The notes: generated by a model not told the origin, from the letters alone. A stretch of 64,000 nucleotides of DNA from Tsukamurella pseudospumae (GCF_001575205.1 NZ_LSRE01000002.1:186001-250000); one strand, 5' to 3'; shown: positions 7,982 to 17,074, counted from the first letter of the stretch. Numbers and translations are program-made.

Positions 7982-8632
7982 ATGACGGGGGCGCACGCGT
8001 ATCGCGGGACGGTCCGGGCAGTGGTGACGACGGTGACGGTGCTCGCGCTCGGCGCGGCCCTCGCCGCGTGCGGCGACAACGGGCGGGCGGCACCGTCGGG
8101 CAGTACGACGGCGAGCGCCACGACCCCGGCGGGCACGGCACCGTCGGGCGGCTCGACGGTGAGCCCGCGCTCGACCTCCCCGCGGCCCACGCCCGGCACG
8201 TCGGCGCTGACGACGCCCAGCACGCCCGCGGGGCGAACGGAGCTCTCCGACCTGCGGATCGGGCGCAACGAGGGACACGACCGGGTAGTGCTGCAGTTCA
8301 CCGGGCCGGCGCCGGGATACACGGTCGAGGCGGCGCAGGGGCCGATCGCCGACTGCGCGTCGGGCGCGATCGTGGCGGGCGCGGGCGGCTACCTCGTGAT
8401 CCGGATCGACGGTGTCCAGCTGTTCGGCGAGAACGGCGAGACGGTCTACACGGGGAGCAAGAAGGTCACGGGCAGCGGGCCCTTCGTGGGCGATGCCACC
8501 ATCTTCTGCGCCTTCGAGGGGCAGCTGCAGGTGGCCGTTCGGCTGCTGGACGGCGCGCAGCGGCACGTGAACTCGACGCTGCGCGACCCGGGGCGGATCG
8601 TGCTGGACGTGTGGAAGGACGAGGGGCCGTAG
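7982..8632 (+). CDS. AMIN-like domain lipoprotein
   Basis: A 216-residue exported lipoprotein. The signal peptide ends in the lipobox LAAC (Cys about residue 30) and is followed by a 50-residue Ser/Thr/Pro/Ala-rich linker. The folded part starts at about residue 83 with LSDLRIGRNEGHDRVVLQFT, the pattern of the AMIN-like family, and continues to the C-terminus. AMIN-type domains bind peptidoglycan or position envelope proteins; no enzymatic motif is present. The ATG at 7982 is chosen because the frame further upstream only shadows the acyl-CoA dehydrogenase. The gene converges on the TIGR03089 gene with 6 bp between stops. Confidence 0.82.
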   Translation: MTGAHAYRGTVRAVVTTVTVLALGAALAACGDNGRAAPSGSTTASATTPAGTAPSGGSTVSPRSTSPRPTPGTSALTTPSTPAGRTELSDLRIGRNEGHDRVVLQFTGPAPGYTVEAAQGPIADCASGAIVAGAGGYLVIRIDGVQLFGENGETVYTGSKKVTGSGPFVGDATIFCAFEGQLQVAVRLLDGAQRHVNSTLRDPGRIVLDVWKDEGP

Positions 8633-8638
8633 GCCGGG

Positions 8639-9352
8639 TCAGGCGACCCGGGCGGTGGCCTTCTCCGTGGCGAACTTGTCCATGAGCTTGCCGGCGTCGG
8701 GGTTCGACACGTGGATCACGGAGGCCGGGGCCGCGAACGGGGCCAGCAGGCCGTCGTACAGGTCGTCGACGGTGCGCCACTCCCGGGTCGAGAGCACGCG
8801 GTCGCCGGCGGCGTAGCCGGCGGAGGCGGACAGGGCGGTGGACCGCGCCACGACGATCTCGGGGGAGTCGCCCGCGAGCGCGGTGCCCGCGCCGCCGGGC
8901 GTGAAGGCGTCGGGGTGTACGCGCACCTCGGTGGTGTAGTCGTCGATGCCGGGCGGAAGGTCGGGTACCGCCTGGCCGAACGCGTCGAGGCCCACTGCGA
9001 GGAGGTCATCGACCCCGGCAAGATCCAAGGCCTCCTCGATCCGGTCCGGCGCGCAGAAGGTGACCGACCCGGAGTCGCCGAAGCGGACCTCGCACCCGGC
9101 CCACCACGCGCCGAACAGGATCCCCGCCGTTTGCCAGTGCGCCGGCAGCAGCACCCCGACGGCGTCGCCCGGGCCCAGACCGTACTGATCGCGGAGCAGG
9201 TTTCCGCACTTGGCCGCCCAGTTCCCGAGCGTGACGGCGGACAGGCCCATCCGGGCGCCGGAGGCATCGTCGTACCAGGTGAACCGGGGCGCGGCACCGT
9301 CGGCCTGGACGATCGGGACGAGGAGGCGGTCGGTGACGGTCAGTCCACGCAC
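8639..9352 (-). CDS. TIGR03089 family protein (acyl-CoA synthetase-like N-terminal fragment fold)
   Basis: A 237-residue protein of the actinobacterial TIGR03089 family, which resembles the N-terminal part of adenylate-forming enzymes but lacks the AMP-binding and catalytic motifs. Visible family traits are TWYDDASGARMGLS near the start, LGPGDAVGVLLPAHW and GAWWAGCEV. Function is unknown. The GTG at 9352 overlaps the LCP gene stop by 13 bp, so the two are translated together; a start inside the overlap cannot be excluded. The same pair (Rv3267-Rv3268) exists in mycobacteria. Confidence 0.8.
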   Translation of the reverse strand: MRGLTVTDRLLVPIVQADGAAPRFTWYDDASGARMGLSAVTLGNWAAKCGNLLRDQYGLGPGDAVGVLLPAHWQTAGILFGAWWAGCEVRFGDSGSVTFCAPDRIEEALDLAGVDDLLAVGLDAFGQAVPDLPPGIDDYTTEVRVHPDAFTPGGAGTALAGDSPEIVVARSTALSASAGYAAGDRVLSTREWRTVDDLYDGLLAPFAAPASVIHVSNPDAGKLMDKFATEKATARVA

Positions 9353-11022
9353 GGGACGCCTCCGTCCTGCTGGGCGGTGAAACCGGGCTTGTTGAGGAGC
9401 GAGCTGATGCGCGCCGCCTCGCTGGGGTCGAGCGCCTCGGTCATGCCCGGCGCGAGTGATGTGGTGGTCGTGGCGGAGTCCGATCCCGAGTCGCTCGAGG
9501 AGCCCGGACCCGAGTACCCGTCCTGGATGAGGACCTTGACGTGGCCCGACGACACCGAGGTGCTCGCGACCACGGGGAGGCCGCCGAGCAGGGCGGCCAC
9601 GGCCTTCGCACCCTGGTCGTTCGACGAGCTCGCGAGTACTGCGCTCCCCGAGCTCAGGCCCGACTCGGAGGTCGACGCGTTGCCCGTCTTGCCCTGCCCG
9701 AAGCCCTTGTTGCCGAGGAAGCTCGACACGCCGCTGGCGAGGCCCGTGGTGGAGCCGCCGTTGACCACGTCCACGGTGTACGACGCGCGGTTCACGGCCG
9801 GCACCGCGGGCGAGCTCGACGGGGTGGTCATCGTCTTCGTCTTCGGCGCGTCGCCCCCGAGGAGGCCGGCCACGTAGGCCTGGACCTGCTTCGGGTCGAC
9901 GACGACCACGGACTGCTGCCCGTCGTCGCTCCAGCCGTCGTCGCGGACGACGGGGACCGTCGAGAACTTGATTTTGCCCGCCGACAGGTTCGCGAGCTCC
10001 TTCGCGAAGCCCATGACGTCCCAGTCCTGATCCAGCGTGACCGAGGTGGTCAGCGCGTTCTGGAGCTGGCTGAGCTTGCTGGGGCTGGTGAGCGTGCCGG
10101 TGGAGAGGATCTTGCTGGCCAGAGAGGCCATGAACACCTGCTGCCGGGTGACGCGGTCGAGGTCGCCGCGCGGCAGACCGTGTCGCTGGCGGACGAAGCT
10201 CAGCGCCTGCGGGCCCTTGAGGGTCTGCTTGCCGGCCCGGAACCGGGCGCCCGAGTACGAGTCGTTGACGGGCTTCTTCAGGCAGACGTCCACGCCGCCC
10301 ACGGCGTCGGTGAGGCGGGAGAAGCCGACCAGGCCGATCTCGGCGTACCGGTCGACGGAGACGCCGGTCAGGTCCGCGACGGTCTCGATCAGCGCCTTGC
10401 GACCCTCCTCGTTGCCCTTCTGAACAGCCGTCTTCTCGTCGTCGCCGTCCTTGATCGCCTTGTCCCGGGTGACATTCGCGGCGCCGGCGAAGGCCGAGTT
10501 GATCTTGCCCTTGCCCTGGTCGGGGATCGCGACATAGGCGTCGCGGGGGATCGAGATCGCGGTGGCCGACTTCCCGTCGTTGGGGATGCGGATCAGGATG
10601 ATCGTGTCGGTGTTGAGGGTGCCGTCGTCGACGCCCGCGTTCAGCCGAGCCAACTCCTGCTTGGAGAGCGGGTTGCCCTTCGCGTCGGTGCGCGAGTCGG
10701 TACCCACCAGCAGGATGTCGGTCGCGCCGTCGGGTTTGGCGGCGAGCGTCGGACCGCGCTCGATGTCGCCCGCGAACCGGGACCACCAGAACCAGGCCAC
10801 ACCGGTCACGACCAGCACGACCGCCGTGATCAGCGCGATCAGGGCCTTGCCGCTGCGCTGGAGGCGTTCGCGGGTGTCGGCGGACAGGTCGGCTGCACGG
10901 GGCACCTGCCGCGGTCTCTGCGCGCCGTCGGCGCCGCCCTCGTTCTCCGCGCGGACGCTGCGACGCTTCGCGTCGACGCCGCGGGAATGGCGTGCGCCGC
11001 GTGGACTCGGGCTGTCGGACAC
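9340..11022 (-). CDS. LytR-CpsA-Psr (LCP) family protein with LytR_C domain
   Basis: A 560-residue membrane-anchored enzyme likely to attach arabinogalactan or another glycan to peptidoglycan. A basic N-terminal tail of about 55 residues precedes one membrane helix (about 59-80). The LCP domain follows with DILLVGTDSR, IPRDAYVAIP, and the conserved Arg of VRQRHGLPRGDLDR. A Ser-rich linker leads to a C-terminal LytR_C domain (YTVDVVNGG, GSSAV-like block). The GTG at 11022 is chosen; the open frame to 11373 would run into the divergent rmlD. Placement beside rmlD-wbbL, the genes for the rhamnose linker of arabinogalactan, fits a wall-ligase role. Confidence 0.9.
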   Translation of the reverse strand: MSDSPSPRGARHSRGVDAKRRSVRAENEGGADGAQRPRQVPRAADLSADTRERLQRSGKALIALITAVVLVVTGVAWFWWSRFAGDIERGPTLAAKPDGATDILLVGTDSRTDAKGNPLSKQELARLNAGVDDGTLNTDTIILIRIPNDGKSATAISIPRDAYVAIPDQGKGKINSAFAGAANVTRDKAIKDGDDEKTAVQKGNEEGRKALIETVADLTGVSVDRYAEIGLVGFSRLTDAVGGVDVCLKKPVNDSYSGARFRAGKQTLKGPQALSFVRQRHGLPRGDLDRVTRQQVFMASLASKILSTGTLTSPSKLSQLQNALTTSVTLDQDWDVMGFAKELANLSAGKIKFSTVPVVRDDGWSDDGQQSVVVVDPKQVQAYVAGLLGGDAPKTKTMTTPSSSPAVPAVNRASYTVDVVNGGSTTGLASGVSSFLGNKGFGQGKTGNASTSESGLSSGSAVLASSSNDQGAKAVAALLGGLPVVASTSVSSGHVKVLIQDGYSGPGSSSDSGSDSATTTTSLAPGMTEALDPSEAARISSLLNKPGFTAQQDGGVPCVD

Positions 11023-11143
11023 CCACCACTCCTTGTCGCCGGGATCGGGCCCGCTTCTTCGGCCCGCTTGATCACATCCCCATAACGGTACCGACTGGAC
11101 CTGGGAACTTTCGCATGCGCGGCCGTCACGTACGGTTTGCAGT

Positions 11144-12040
11144 GTGAACCTGGTGATCACCGGCGCGTCCGGCCAGTTGGGATCGGCGCTGGTCGGGGCG
11201 GCCGCGGACCGTGGGGTCGCGGTGCGCGCGCTCGGCCGGGACGCCCTCGATGTGACCTCGCCACAGTCGGTCGAGGGCCTCGATCTCGCGCCCGGCACGG
11301 TCCTCATCAACTGCGCGGCGCACACGGCCGTCGACGCCGCGGAGTCCGAACCCGACGCCGCCGAGGCGCTCAACGCGCTCGCGCCCGGTCTGCTGGCCCG
11401 ACGGTGCGCCGCCGCCGGCGCCCGGCTCGTCCACCTCTCGACCGACTACGTCTTCGGGCCCGCACCCGTGCCGCCCCGGGCCTGGGAGCCGGGGGATCCG
11501 ACGGCACCGTCGAGCGTGTACGGGCGCACCAAGCTCGCCGGGGAGGAAGCGGCCCGGGCGGCGTACCCGCGCACCGTCGTGGTCCGGACCGCGTGGGTGT
11601 ACACCGGACGTGCTGCCGACGGTGCCTGGGCTCCGGACTTCGTCGGGACCATGGGGCGGCTGGCCGACGGCGGCGTGGATCCGAAGGTCGTCGACGACCA
11701 GACGGGCTCGCCCACGTACGCCCCCGACCTCGCCGTGGGCCTGCTGGACCTCGCCGCTCTGCTGTCCGCCGAGCGCGGCCGGGGCGGCGGCGTGCTGCAC
11801 GCAGCGGGCGGCGGCGCGGCGACCTGGTTCGACCTGGCCCGGGGCGTGTTCGAGCGGGTCGGCGCGAACCCGGCGCGCGTCACGCCCTGCACGTCGTCGG
11901 AGTTTCCCCGCCCCGCGCCCCGCCCGGCGTACTCGGTGCTCTCGCCCGCGGCGTGGGCGGCGTGGGGACTGGCGCCCCTCCCGGACTGGCAGGACGCGCT
12001 GGACCGGGCGCTGGGCGCCACTTCTGCGACCGACCGGTAA
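11144..12040 (+). CDS. rmlD: dTDP-4-dehydrorhamnose reductase RmlD
   Basis: A 298-residue short-chain dehydrogenase that makes dTDP-L-rhamnose, the donor for the arabinogalactan linker unit. It shows the N-terminal nucleotide-binding GASGQLG (residues 7-13), the strand STDYVFG and the catalytic YGRTKLAGE (YxxxK). Start is GTG. The stop lies 3 bp before the next gene, so rmlD, wbbL and manB form an operon with the order seen in mycobacteria. Confidence 0.93.
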   Translation: MNLVITGASGQLGSALVGAAADRGVAVRALGRDALDVTSPQSVEGLDLAPGTVLINCAAHTAVDAAESEPDAAEALNALAPGLLARRCAAAGARLVHLSTDYVFGPAPVPPRAWEPGDPTAPSSVYGRTKLAGEEAARAAYPRTVVVRTAWVYTGRAADGAWAPDFVGTMGRLADGGVDPKVVDDQTGSPTYAPDLAVGLLDLAALLSAERGRGGGVLHAAGGGAATWFDLARGVFERVGANPARVTPCTSSEFPRPAPRPAYSVLSPAAWAAWGLAPLPDWQDALDRALGATSATDR

Positions 12041-12043
12041 CCT

Positions 12044-12976
12044 GTGCGCGTGCCCGGAACCGCCGACGAGATCGCCCCACCCCCTGTGACGCTCGGGGTG
12101 GTCACCGTCACCTATTCCCCGGGCGAGCACCTCGAGAACTTCCTGACCAGCATCGACGGTGCCTTCTCCGGCGCCGCGCCGCGCGTGCTCATGGCCGACA
12201 ACGGGTCGGTCGACGGTTCCCCCGAGGCCGCCGACGCCGCACACGCCACGGCGGAACTCCTGCGCACCGGCGCGAACCTGGGCTACGGCGGGGCCATCAA
12301 CTTCGCGGTGGCCCGGCTGCGCGCCGACGCGGCGGCCGGCACCGCGCCGTTCCCGGACTTCCTCCTCATCAGCAACCCGGACGTCGTGTTCGGTCCCGGC
12401 TCGATCGACGAGCTGATCGCGGCCGCGGCGCGGCACCCCGAGGCGGGCGCGCTCGGTCCGCTCATCCGCGACCCCGACGGCACCGTCTACCCGTCGGCGC
12501 GCAACGTCCCGAGCATGCGGTACGGGATCGGGCACGCGCTGCTCGGCACGGTGTGGAAGTCGAACCCGTGGACCCGCGCGTACAAGCAGTCCGAGGCGGA
12601 CCTGTCGGAGCGGGAGGCGGGCTGGCTCAGCGGCTCCTGCCTGCTCGTGCGCCCCGAGGCCTTCGCCGCGATCGGCGGCTTCGACGACCGCTACTTCATG
12701 TACATGGAGGACGTGGACTTCGGCGATCGCCTCGCGCGGGCCGGGTGGCGCAATGTCTACGTCCCGAGCGCGGAGATCGTGCACGCCAAGGGACACGCCG
12801 CGGGGAAGGTGCCGGAGCTCATGCTGCCCGCGCACCACGCCTCGGCGTACCGGTTCTTCGCCGACCGGCATCCCGGTCCGGCGGCCGCGCCCCTGCGCGC
12901 GGCGATGAAGGTGGGGCTGGCCGCGCGCTCGCGGATCAGTGTTCTCGCGGCGACGCGGAGACGAAAAGGGGAATGA
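12044..12976 (+). CDS. wbbL: Rhamnosyltransferase WbbL (GT2 family)
   Basis: A 310-residue glycosyltransferase expected to add rhamnose to decaprenyl-diphospho-GlcNAc, completing the linker between peptidoglycan and arabinogalactan. GT-A fold features are VTVTYSPGEHLENF, MADNGSVDGS, the LISNPDVVF acidic motif (DxD position) and the acceptor-site DDRYFMYMEDVDFGDR. It may start at GTG 12044 or GTG 12050. It overlaps the following ATG by 4 bp. Cytoplasmic, membrane-associated. Confidence 0.9.
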   Translation: MRVPGTADEIAPPPVTLGVVTVTYSPGEHLENFLTSIDGAFSGAAPRVLMADNGSVDGSPEAADAAHATAELLRTGANLGYGGAINFAVARLRADAAAGTAPFPDFLLISNPDVVFGPGSIDELIAAAARHPEAGALGPLIRDPDGTVYPSARNVPSMRYGIGHALLGTVWKSNPWTRAYKQSEADLSEREAGWLSGSCLLVRPEAFAAIGGFDDRYFMYMEDVDFGDRLARAGWRNVYVPSAEIVHAKGHAAGKVPELMLPAHHASAYRFFADRHPGPAAAPLRAAMKVGLAARSRISVLAATRRRKGE

Positions 12977-14079
12977 TGAGTTCGGTGGAACAGGACGCCG
13001 GGGTGGACCTCAGTGATGTCGAGGCCGTGATCCTGGTGGGCGGCAAGGGCACTCGCCTGCGGCCGCTCACTCTGTCGGCGCCCAAGCCGATGCTGCCCAC
13101 GGCGGGCAAGCCCTTCCTGACCCACCTGCTCTCGCGGATCCGCGACGCCGGTATCCGCCGCGTGGTGCTGGGGACCTCGTTCAAGGCGGAGGTCTTCGAG
13201 GAGTACTTCGGCGACGGATCCGAACTGGGACTGGAGCTCTCGTACGTCGTCGAGACGGAGCCGCTGGGCACCGGCGGCGGCATCCGCAACGTGCTACCCG
13301 CCCTGAAGGCGGAGAACGTGCTGGTGTTCAACGGGGACGTGTTGGGCGGCAGCGACATCCGCGCCGTCGTGAACACGCACCGCGAGAAGAACGCCGACGT
13401 CACCATGCACCTCGTGCGCGTCGCCGACCCCCGCGCGTTCGGGTGCGTGCCCACCGACGCCTCGGGCCGCGTCACCGCGTTCCTGGAGAAGACTCAAGAT
13501 CCGCCGACGGACCAGATCAACGCCGGCTGCTACGTGTTCAAGCGTTCGGTGATCGAGGAGATCCCCGCCGGGCGGCCGGTCTCCGTGGAGCGCGAGGTGT
13601 TCCCCGCGCTGCTCAACGGTGATCGCAAGCTGTACGGCCACGTCGACTACGGCTACTGGCGCGACATGGGCACCCCCGAGGACTTCGTGGCCGGCAGCTC
13701 GGACCTGGTGCGGGGCATCGCACCGTCGGCCGCTCTGGACGGCGTCCGCGGCGAATGTCTGATCCACCCCGGTGCCTCGGTGGCGCCGGGTGCGCTGGTG
13801 ATCGGCGGGTCCGTCATCGGTCGCGGAGCGGAGATCGGTGCGGGCGCAAGGCTCGACGGTGCCGTCGTCTTCGACGGTGTGCGGATCGAGGCCGGCGCGA
13901 TCGTGGAGCGGTCGATCATCGGATTCGGCGCGCACATCGGGCCGCGGGCGCGGATCCGCGAGGCCGTCATCGGCGACGGTGCCTCCGTCGGCGCCCGCTG
14001 CGAGCTGTTGCACGGCGCGCGGGTCTGGCCGGGGGTCGAGCTGCCCGACGGTGGCGTGCGGTTCTCGACGGACGTATAG
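12973..14079 (+). CDS. manB: Nucleotidyltransferase with left-handed beta-helix (ManB/ManC-type)
   Basis: A 368-residue sugar-1-phosphate nucleotidyltransferase. The nucleotide-binding signature LVGGKGTRLRPL is at about residues 21-32, with PKPMLPTAGKPFL after it, FNGDVLGG as the metal site and GYWRDMGTPEDF later. From about residue 245 hexapeptide repeats (VIGGSVIGRGAEIGAGARL) form a beta-helix. In mycobacteria this position is occupied by ManB (Rv3264c), a mannose-1-phosphate guanylyltransferase making GDP-mannose; substrate choice here is taken from that synteny. Two tandem ATG codons overlap the wbbL stop. Confidence 0.85.
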   Translation: MMSSVEQDAGVDLSDVEAVILVGGKGTRLRPLTLSAPKPMLPTAGKPFLTHLLSRIRDAGIRRVVLGTSFKAEVFEEYFGDGSELGLELSYVVETEPLGTGGGIRNVLPALKAENVLVFNGDVLGGSDIRAVVNTHREKNADVTMHLVRVADPRAFGCVPTDASGRVTAFLEKTQDPPTDQINAGCYVFKRSVIEEIPAGRPVSVEREVFPALLNGDRKLYGHVDYGYWRDMGTPEDFVAGSSDLVRGIAPSAALDGVRGECLIHPGASVAPGALVIGGSVIGRGAEIGAGARLDGAVVFDGVRIEAGAIVERSIIGFGAHIGPRARIREAVIGDGASVGARCELLHGARVWPGVELPDGGVRFSTDV

Positions 14080-14090
14080 GGGCTCCGGCG

Positions 14091-14873
14091 GTGGCTGACT
14101 TCCTGCGGTACGTGGCGATCGGGGACTCCTTCACCGAGGGGGTGGGCGATCCCGATCCGACGGGCACGCACGAGTACCGCGGCTGGTCCGACCGTGTCGC
14201 CGAGGTACTGGCCTCGCACTCACCGGATTTCGGCTACGCGAACCTGGCGATCCGCGGCAAGAAGATGGACCAGATCGTTGCCGAGCAGCTCGATCCGTGC
14301 CTGGAACTGGCTCCGGACCTGGTGACCGTGTACGCGGGTGCGAACGACTTGATCCGGCCGTCGGTGGACGTGGACGCGGTCGTCTCCGCCTACGACGACC
14401 TCCTTGCGCGGCTGGCGTCGTCGGGCGCCACGGTGGTCGTGTGGACGGCGGCCGATACGCACGGCAGCGGGATCTTCGGCGCTCTCCGCGGCCGGTTCGC
14501 CGTCTACAACGAGCTGGTGCGCGAGATCGCTTCCGACCGTGGGCTTCTGCTGCTCGACTACTGGCGGATGAAGGAGTACCGCGACCTGCGGATGTGGGAG
14601 TTCGACCGCATCCACATGTCGTCGCCGGGGCACGTCCGGATGGCCGCCGGCGTGCTGGACCTGCTGGGTGTGCCGCACGCGCTGGAGATCCCGGACCTGG
14701 GTCCCGCGCCGGTGATCTCGCCCGCCGAGGATCGCGAGATCAAGCGGAAGTGGCGCCGCGAGTTCGCGTACCCGTGGATCTCCCGCCGCGTGCGCGGCAT
14801 CTCCACCGGCGACGGCCTGCCGCCGAAGTACCCGACGCTCATGCGCCCCGTCGGGGTCCCGGCGGACCGATAG
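14091..14873 (+). CDS. SGNH/GDSL hydrolase
   Basis: A 260-residue cytoplasmic SGNH hydrolase with block I AIGDSFTEG (Ser13), a block III YAGANDL and a C-terminal catalytic pair in FDRIHMSSPGHVRMA. No signal peptide is present. Such enzymes are esterases or lipases; the position at the end of the rmlD operon suggests a role in wall or lipid metabolism, but that is inference. Start is GTG at 14091, 11 bp past the manB stop; upstream frame is discarded as a shadow of manB. Confidence 0.88.
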   Translation: MADFLRYVAIGDSFTEGVGDPDPTGTHEYRGWSDRVAEVLASHSPDFGYANLAIRGKKMDQIVAEQLDPCLELAPDLVTVYAGANDLIRPSVDVDAVVSAYDDLLARLASSGATVVVWTAADTHGSGIFGALRGRFAVYNELVREIASDRGLLLLDYWRMKEYRDLRMWEFDRIHMSSPGHVRMAAGVLDLLGVPHALEIPDLGPAPVISPAEDREIKRKWRREFAYPWISRRVRGISTGDGLPPKYPTLMRPVGVPADR

Positions 14874-14884
14874 CCTTTCCTGGA

Positions 14885-14965
14885 ACCCATGCGTGCGGCG
14901 CATGGGTGGAAAATTTGCAGGTCAGTGGCTGTTTTCCGGAACTTGCCATGCGTCCTTCGCATGGC
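14885..14965. repeat. Paired hairpins after the SGNH hydrolase
   Basis: Two hairpins share the same stem core. The first is ACCCATGCG-TGCGG-CGCATGGGT (14885-14907), the second GCCATGCG-TCCTT-CGCATGGC (14945-14965). Between them GGAAAA and TTTTCC face each other as a further inverted pair. Either hairpin could terminate the operon. Two copies with the same stem and 5-nt loops, spaced by a third dyad, look more like a REP-type unit or a structured RNA. Confidence 0.6.
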
Positions 14966-15054
14966 TCGGTGGGTCTCGGCGCCGCTGTGCGATCCCTCCC
15001 GGCCGCTCGTCGCGTCCTCATAGCGCCGTTCACTCGTCATAACGTTGCAACGCT

Positions 15055-15303
15055 ATGAAGGAGCAGGACCGACCTGTGGACCGCGGTCCGGTTAGGGGTG
15101 AATTCGTCCGAACAGAGTGTCGCGAGCGACTTCGACTCGACCTGCCGGGGCACGACGACTTCCGTGGGATCGACCACCTCGTGTGCAGGCTCGGGGACGA
15201 TTTCGTGGCAGGTCTCGTGTTGTACACGGGAACCGAGACGCTCGCGTTCGGCGAGAAGAAGCGCGCCGTGCCGGTGAGTGCGCTGTGGGAGCTCGGGCAC
15301 TGA
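15055..15303 (+). pseudogene. C-terminal remnant of a DUF4143 ATPase
   Basis: The 82-codon frame has no recognisable start domain, but from about residue 33 it carries the ending typical of DUF4143-type AAA ATPases: DFRGIDHLVCRLGDDFVAG, then LVLYTGTETLAFGEKKRAVP and VSALWEL. Full proteins of this family are about 400 residues, so roughly the last 50-60 residues survive. Nothing upstream encodes the P-loop half. The ATG lies within a CATAGCG/CGCTATG inverted repeat (15019-15057). I read it as a decayed remnant; a small independent gene is less likely. Confidence 0.6.
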
Positions 15304-15432
15304 GCAGCCGGGTAGGCGGACATCGCCGACGGCGTCGCCCTGTGTGGTGTCGGACCAATGTCATCCGATCAGACGATTGTCCACTTTGAGTAGATCTGGA
15401 ACGCTCGCGAAGTGCCGATGACATGGTTCTCG

Positions 15433-16047
15433 ATGAGTGACGGAAATGTAACGCGGGGACGGGCGCGGAGGCTCGTCCGCGCGGTGGCGATCGTCTGCGC
15501 GATCGTAGGAGCGGCGACCGCGTGTCACGGTGACCGAGGCGGCTCGTCCGCTGACGGCACGGAGTCTTCGACCCGATCCAGCTCCAGGTCGTTCGACATT
15601 CCTTCAGGGTTTCGCCTGAGCATCGCAGTGCCGGATGGTTGGAACGCCTTCGACGGGGAGCTCAGTGCAGACAAGCGTCAGTACGGCCGCATGATCTATT
15701 TGACCTCTCCGGGCGGACCTACATCTGAGGCGGCTCTCAATGCTGCGGCGGGGGCGCCAAAGCCCGGCCAGGCAGCCGTCCACCAGGTAGGGGTCATCGC
15801 GTACACCCCGTGCCCGGATGCGAGTCTCGCCGCGGGGCGCTGGACGGAGGAAACCACGATGCCGTCGTCGGAGTCAGGTCCGTACGGCCGCCGTGACTTC
15901 CGGGCGAGCCGCGCATTCGCAGGTTCGGGCTGCGTGACCGTCGTCGCGACCGATTTTGCTGGGAAGGGCGAGACGCCCGCATCAACTGCAACGGACATGG
16001 CACGCGGGATGACGGCGGACGGTGGCGTTGAACTGACGCGGTCCTAG
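15433..16047 (+). CDS. Secreted lipoprotein of unknown function
   Basis: A 204-residue protein with a basic N-region (RGRARRLVR), a hydrophobic core and a lipobox ATAC (Cys about residue 31), then a Ser/Arg-rich spacer. The remaining domain begins SFDIPSGFRLSIAVPDGW, a pattern common in exported proteins that bind a ligand or the wall, and carries two later Cys. I do not recognise a family. GTG 15412 and ATG 15418 are alternative starts; no ribosome site decides. Codon use is less GC-biased than in the flanking core genes. Confidence 0.65.
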   Translation: MSDGNVTRGRARRLVRAVAIVCAIVGAATACHGDRGGSSADGTESSTRSSSRSFDIPSGFRLSIAVPDGWNAFDGELSADKRQYGRMIYLTSPGGPTSEAALNAAAGAPKPGQAAVHQVGVIAYTPCPDASLAAGRWTEETTMPSSESGPYGRRDFRASRAFAGSGCVTVVATDFAGKGETPASTATDMARGMTADGGVELTRS

Positions 16048-16096
16048 TGGGTGCACGAACAGACAATTGCGTCGGATCAGTGAGGAGGACGGGGAC

Positions 16097-17074
16097 GTGG
16101 GGGACCTTCCACACGGCGACGGACGTCGACGAGGCGGCGGAGCGAGTGATTCGACCGCGGCGCCGCCGCGGATCATGATGCGGTTCGACAGGAGGCTCGG
16201 CGCGTATGTTCCGGAAACCTCGGAGCGCGGTGTCCCGGGTGCCGGCACTCCCGGGGCGAGTGCGCTACGGCCGGCGCATCCTGCTCAGAGCCCTGCACGA
16301 CCGAGACAGCTGAACCGAACGACCGCGGCGCCGAACGGTTCGCCGTTGCCGCGGACGTCACCCTCGGACCGGATGCCTGTGCGTGCGCGTCGCCCGTCGC
16401 CGACCGACCCCACTGTGGTGAGGAGGCCTCAGCCGGTCGGGCAGAACATGCCGACACCGCCCCCGCGAGGTGTCGTTCCGGCGCCGGTTGGCAGGCGTCG
16501 TATTTCCCGGCGCGTCGTGATCGCTGGTGGGTTCGTTGGAGTCCTGGTACTCGGAGCTGCGATCGGCGGGACGGTTGCGCTCCGGTCGGGTGGTGGAGGC
16601 CCTGCCGTCGTCGCGGACGGCCAGACCGAGGGCCCCGGAGCCCCACTCACTCCGGGCACTCGTCCTGCAGGGTCGCCCTGCGATGGCATCACCAGTGCGA
16701 CGCTGGCTGCGGCAGACCTGGACGTGTCGTCGCAACGCGTTTCCGAGCGCGCCAACGATGTGGAATGCGGGTGGGAGACGTCACGATACAGCTGGCGGCC
16801 GTCATTGATTCTCAGCGCGATGAGCCCGGCTTTCAGGGACCATCAGTCGTACATCAACACAGCGCGCAGTGCTTACCGGGTCACTGACGAGAATGTCGCC
16901 GGGCGTGATGCGGTGTTTCTGCACGACAGCGCCGATGCAGGGTGCAGCATCGTCGTGTCTTCCAGCTACTGGACGTATCAGATCGAACTGACACAGACGA
17001 CCGGTCGGCCCGTTCCGACGTGCGCAGATGTCACGCCGTTCGCGGAAGCGCTCGTTCCTCGATTGCCTGCGTGA
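16097..17074 (+). CDS. Membrane-anchored protein with DUF3558-like exported domain
   Basis: A 325-residue protein. The first 140 residues are cytoplasmic, rich in Pro, Arg and Ser. One membrane helix follows (RVVIAGGFVGVLVLGAAIGG, about residues 140-162). The exported part starts with a Gly/Pro linker and PCDGITSATL, then a small domain with four Cys in pairs, ending CADVTPFAEALVPRL. The Cys spacing and the ADLDV / CGWE pattern recall DUF3558-type lipoprotein domains; this is a weak match made by eye. GTG 16097 is chosen because GAGGAGG sits 8 bp before it; an upstream TTG at 16067 has no such site. Confidence 0.65.
   Translation: MGDLPHGDGRRRGGGASDSTAAPPRIMMRFDRRLGAYVPETSERGVPGAGTPGASALRPAHPAQSPARPRQLNRTTAAPNGSPLPRTSPSDRMPVRARRPSPTDPTVVRRPQPVGQNMPTPPPRGVVPAPVGRRRISRRVVIAGGFVGVLVLGAAIGGTVALRSGGGGPAVVADGQTEGPGAPLTPGTRPAGSPCDGITSATLAAADLDVSSQRVSERANDVECGWETSRYSWRPSLILSAMSPAFRDHQSYINTARSAYRVTDENVAGRDAVFLHDSADAGCSIVVSSSYWTYQIELTQTTGRPVPTCADVTPFAEALVPRLPA

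Noticed and set aside
14885-14965. CRISPR-like array
   Set aside because: Only two related hairpins exist, spacing is irregular and no cas genes are present.
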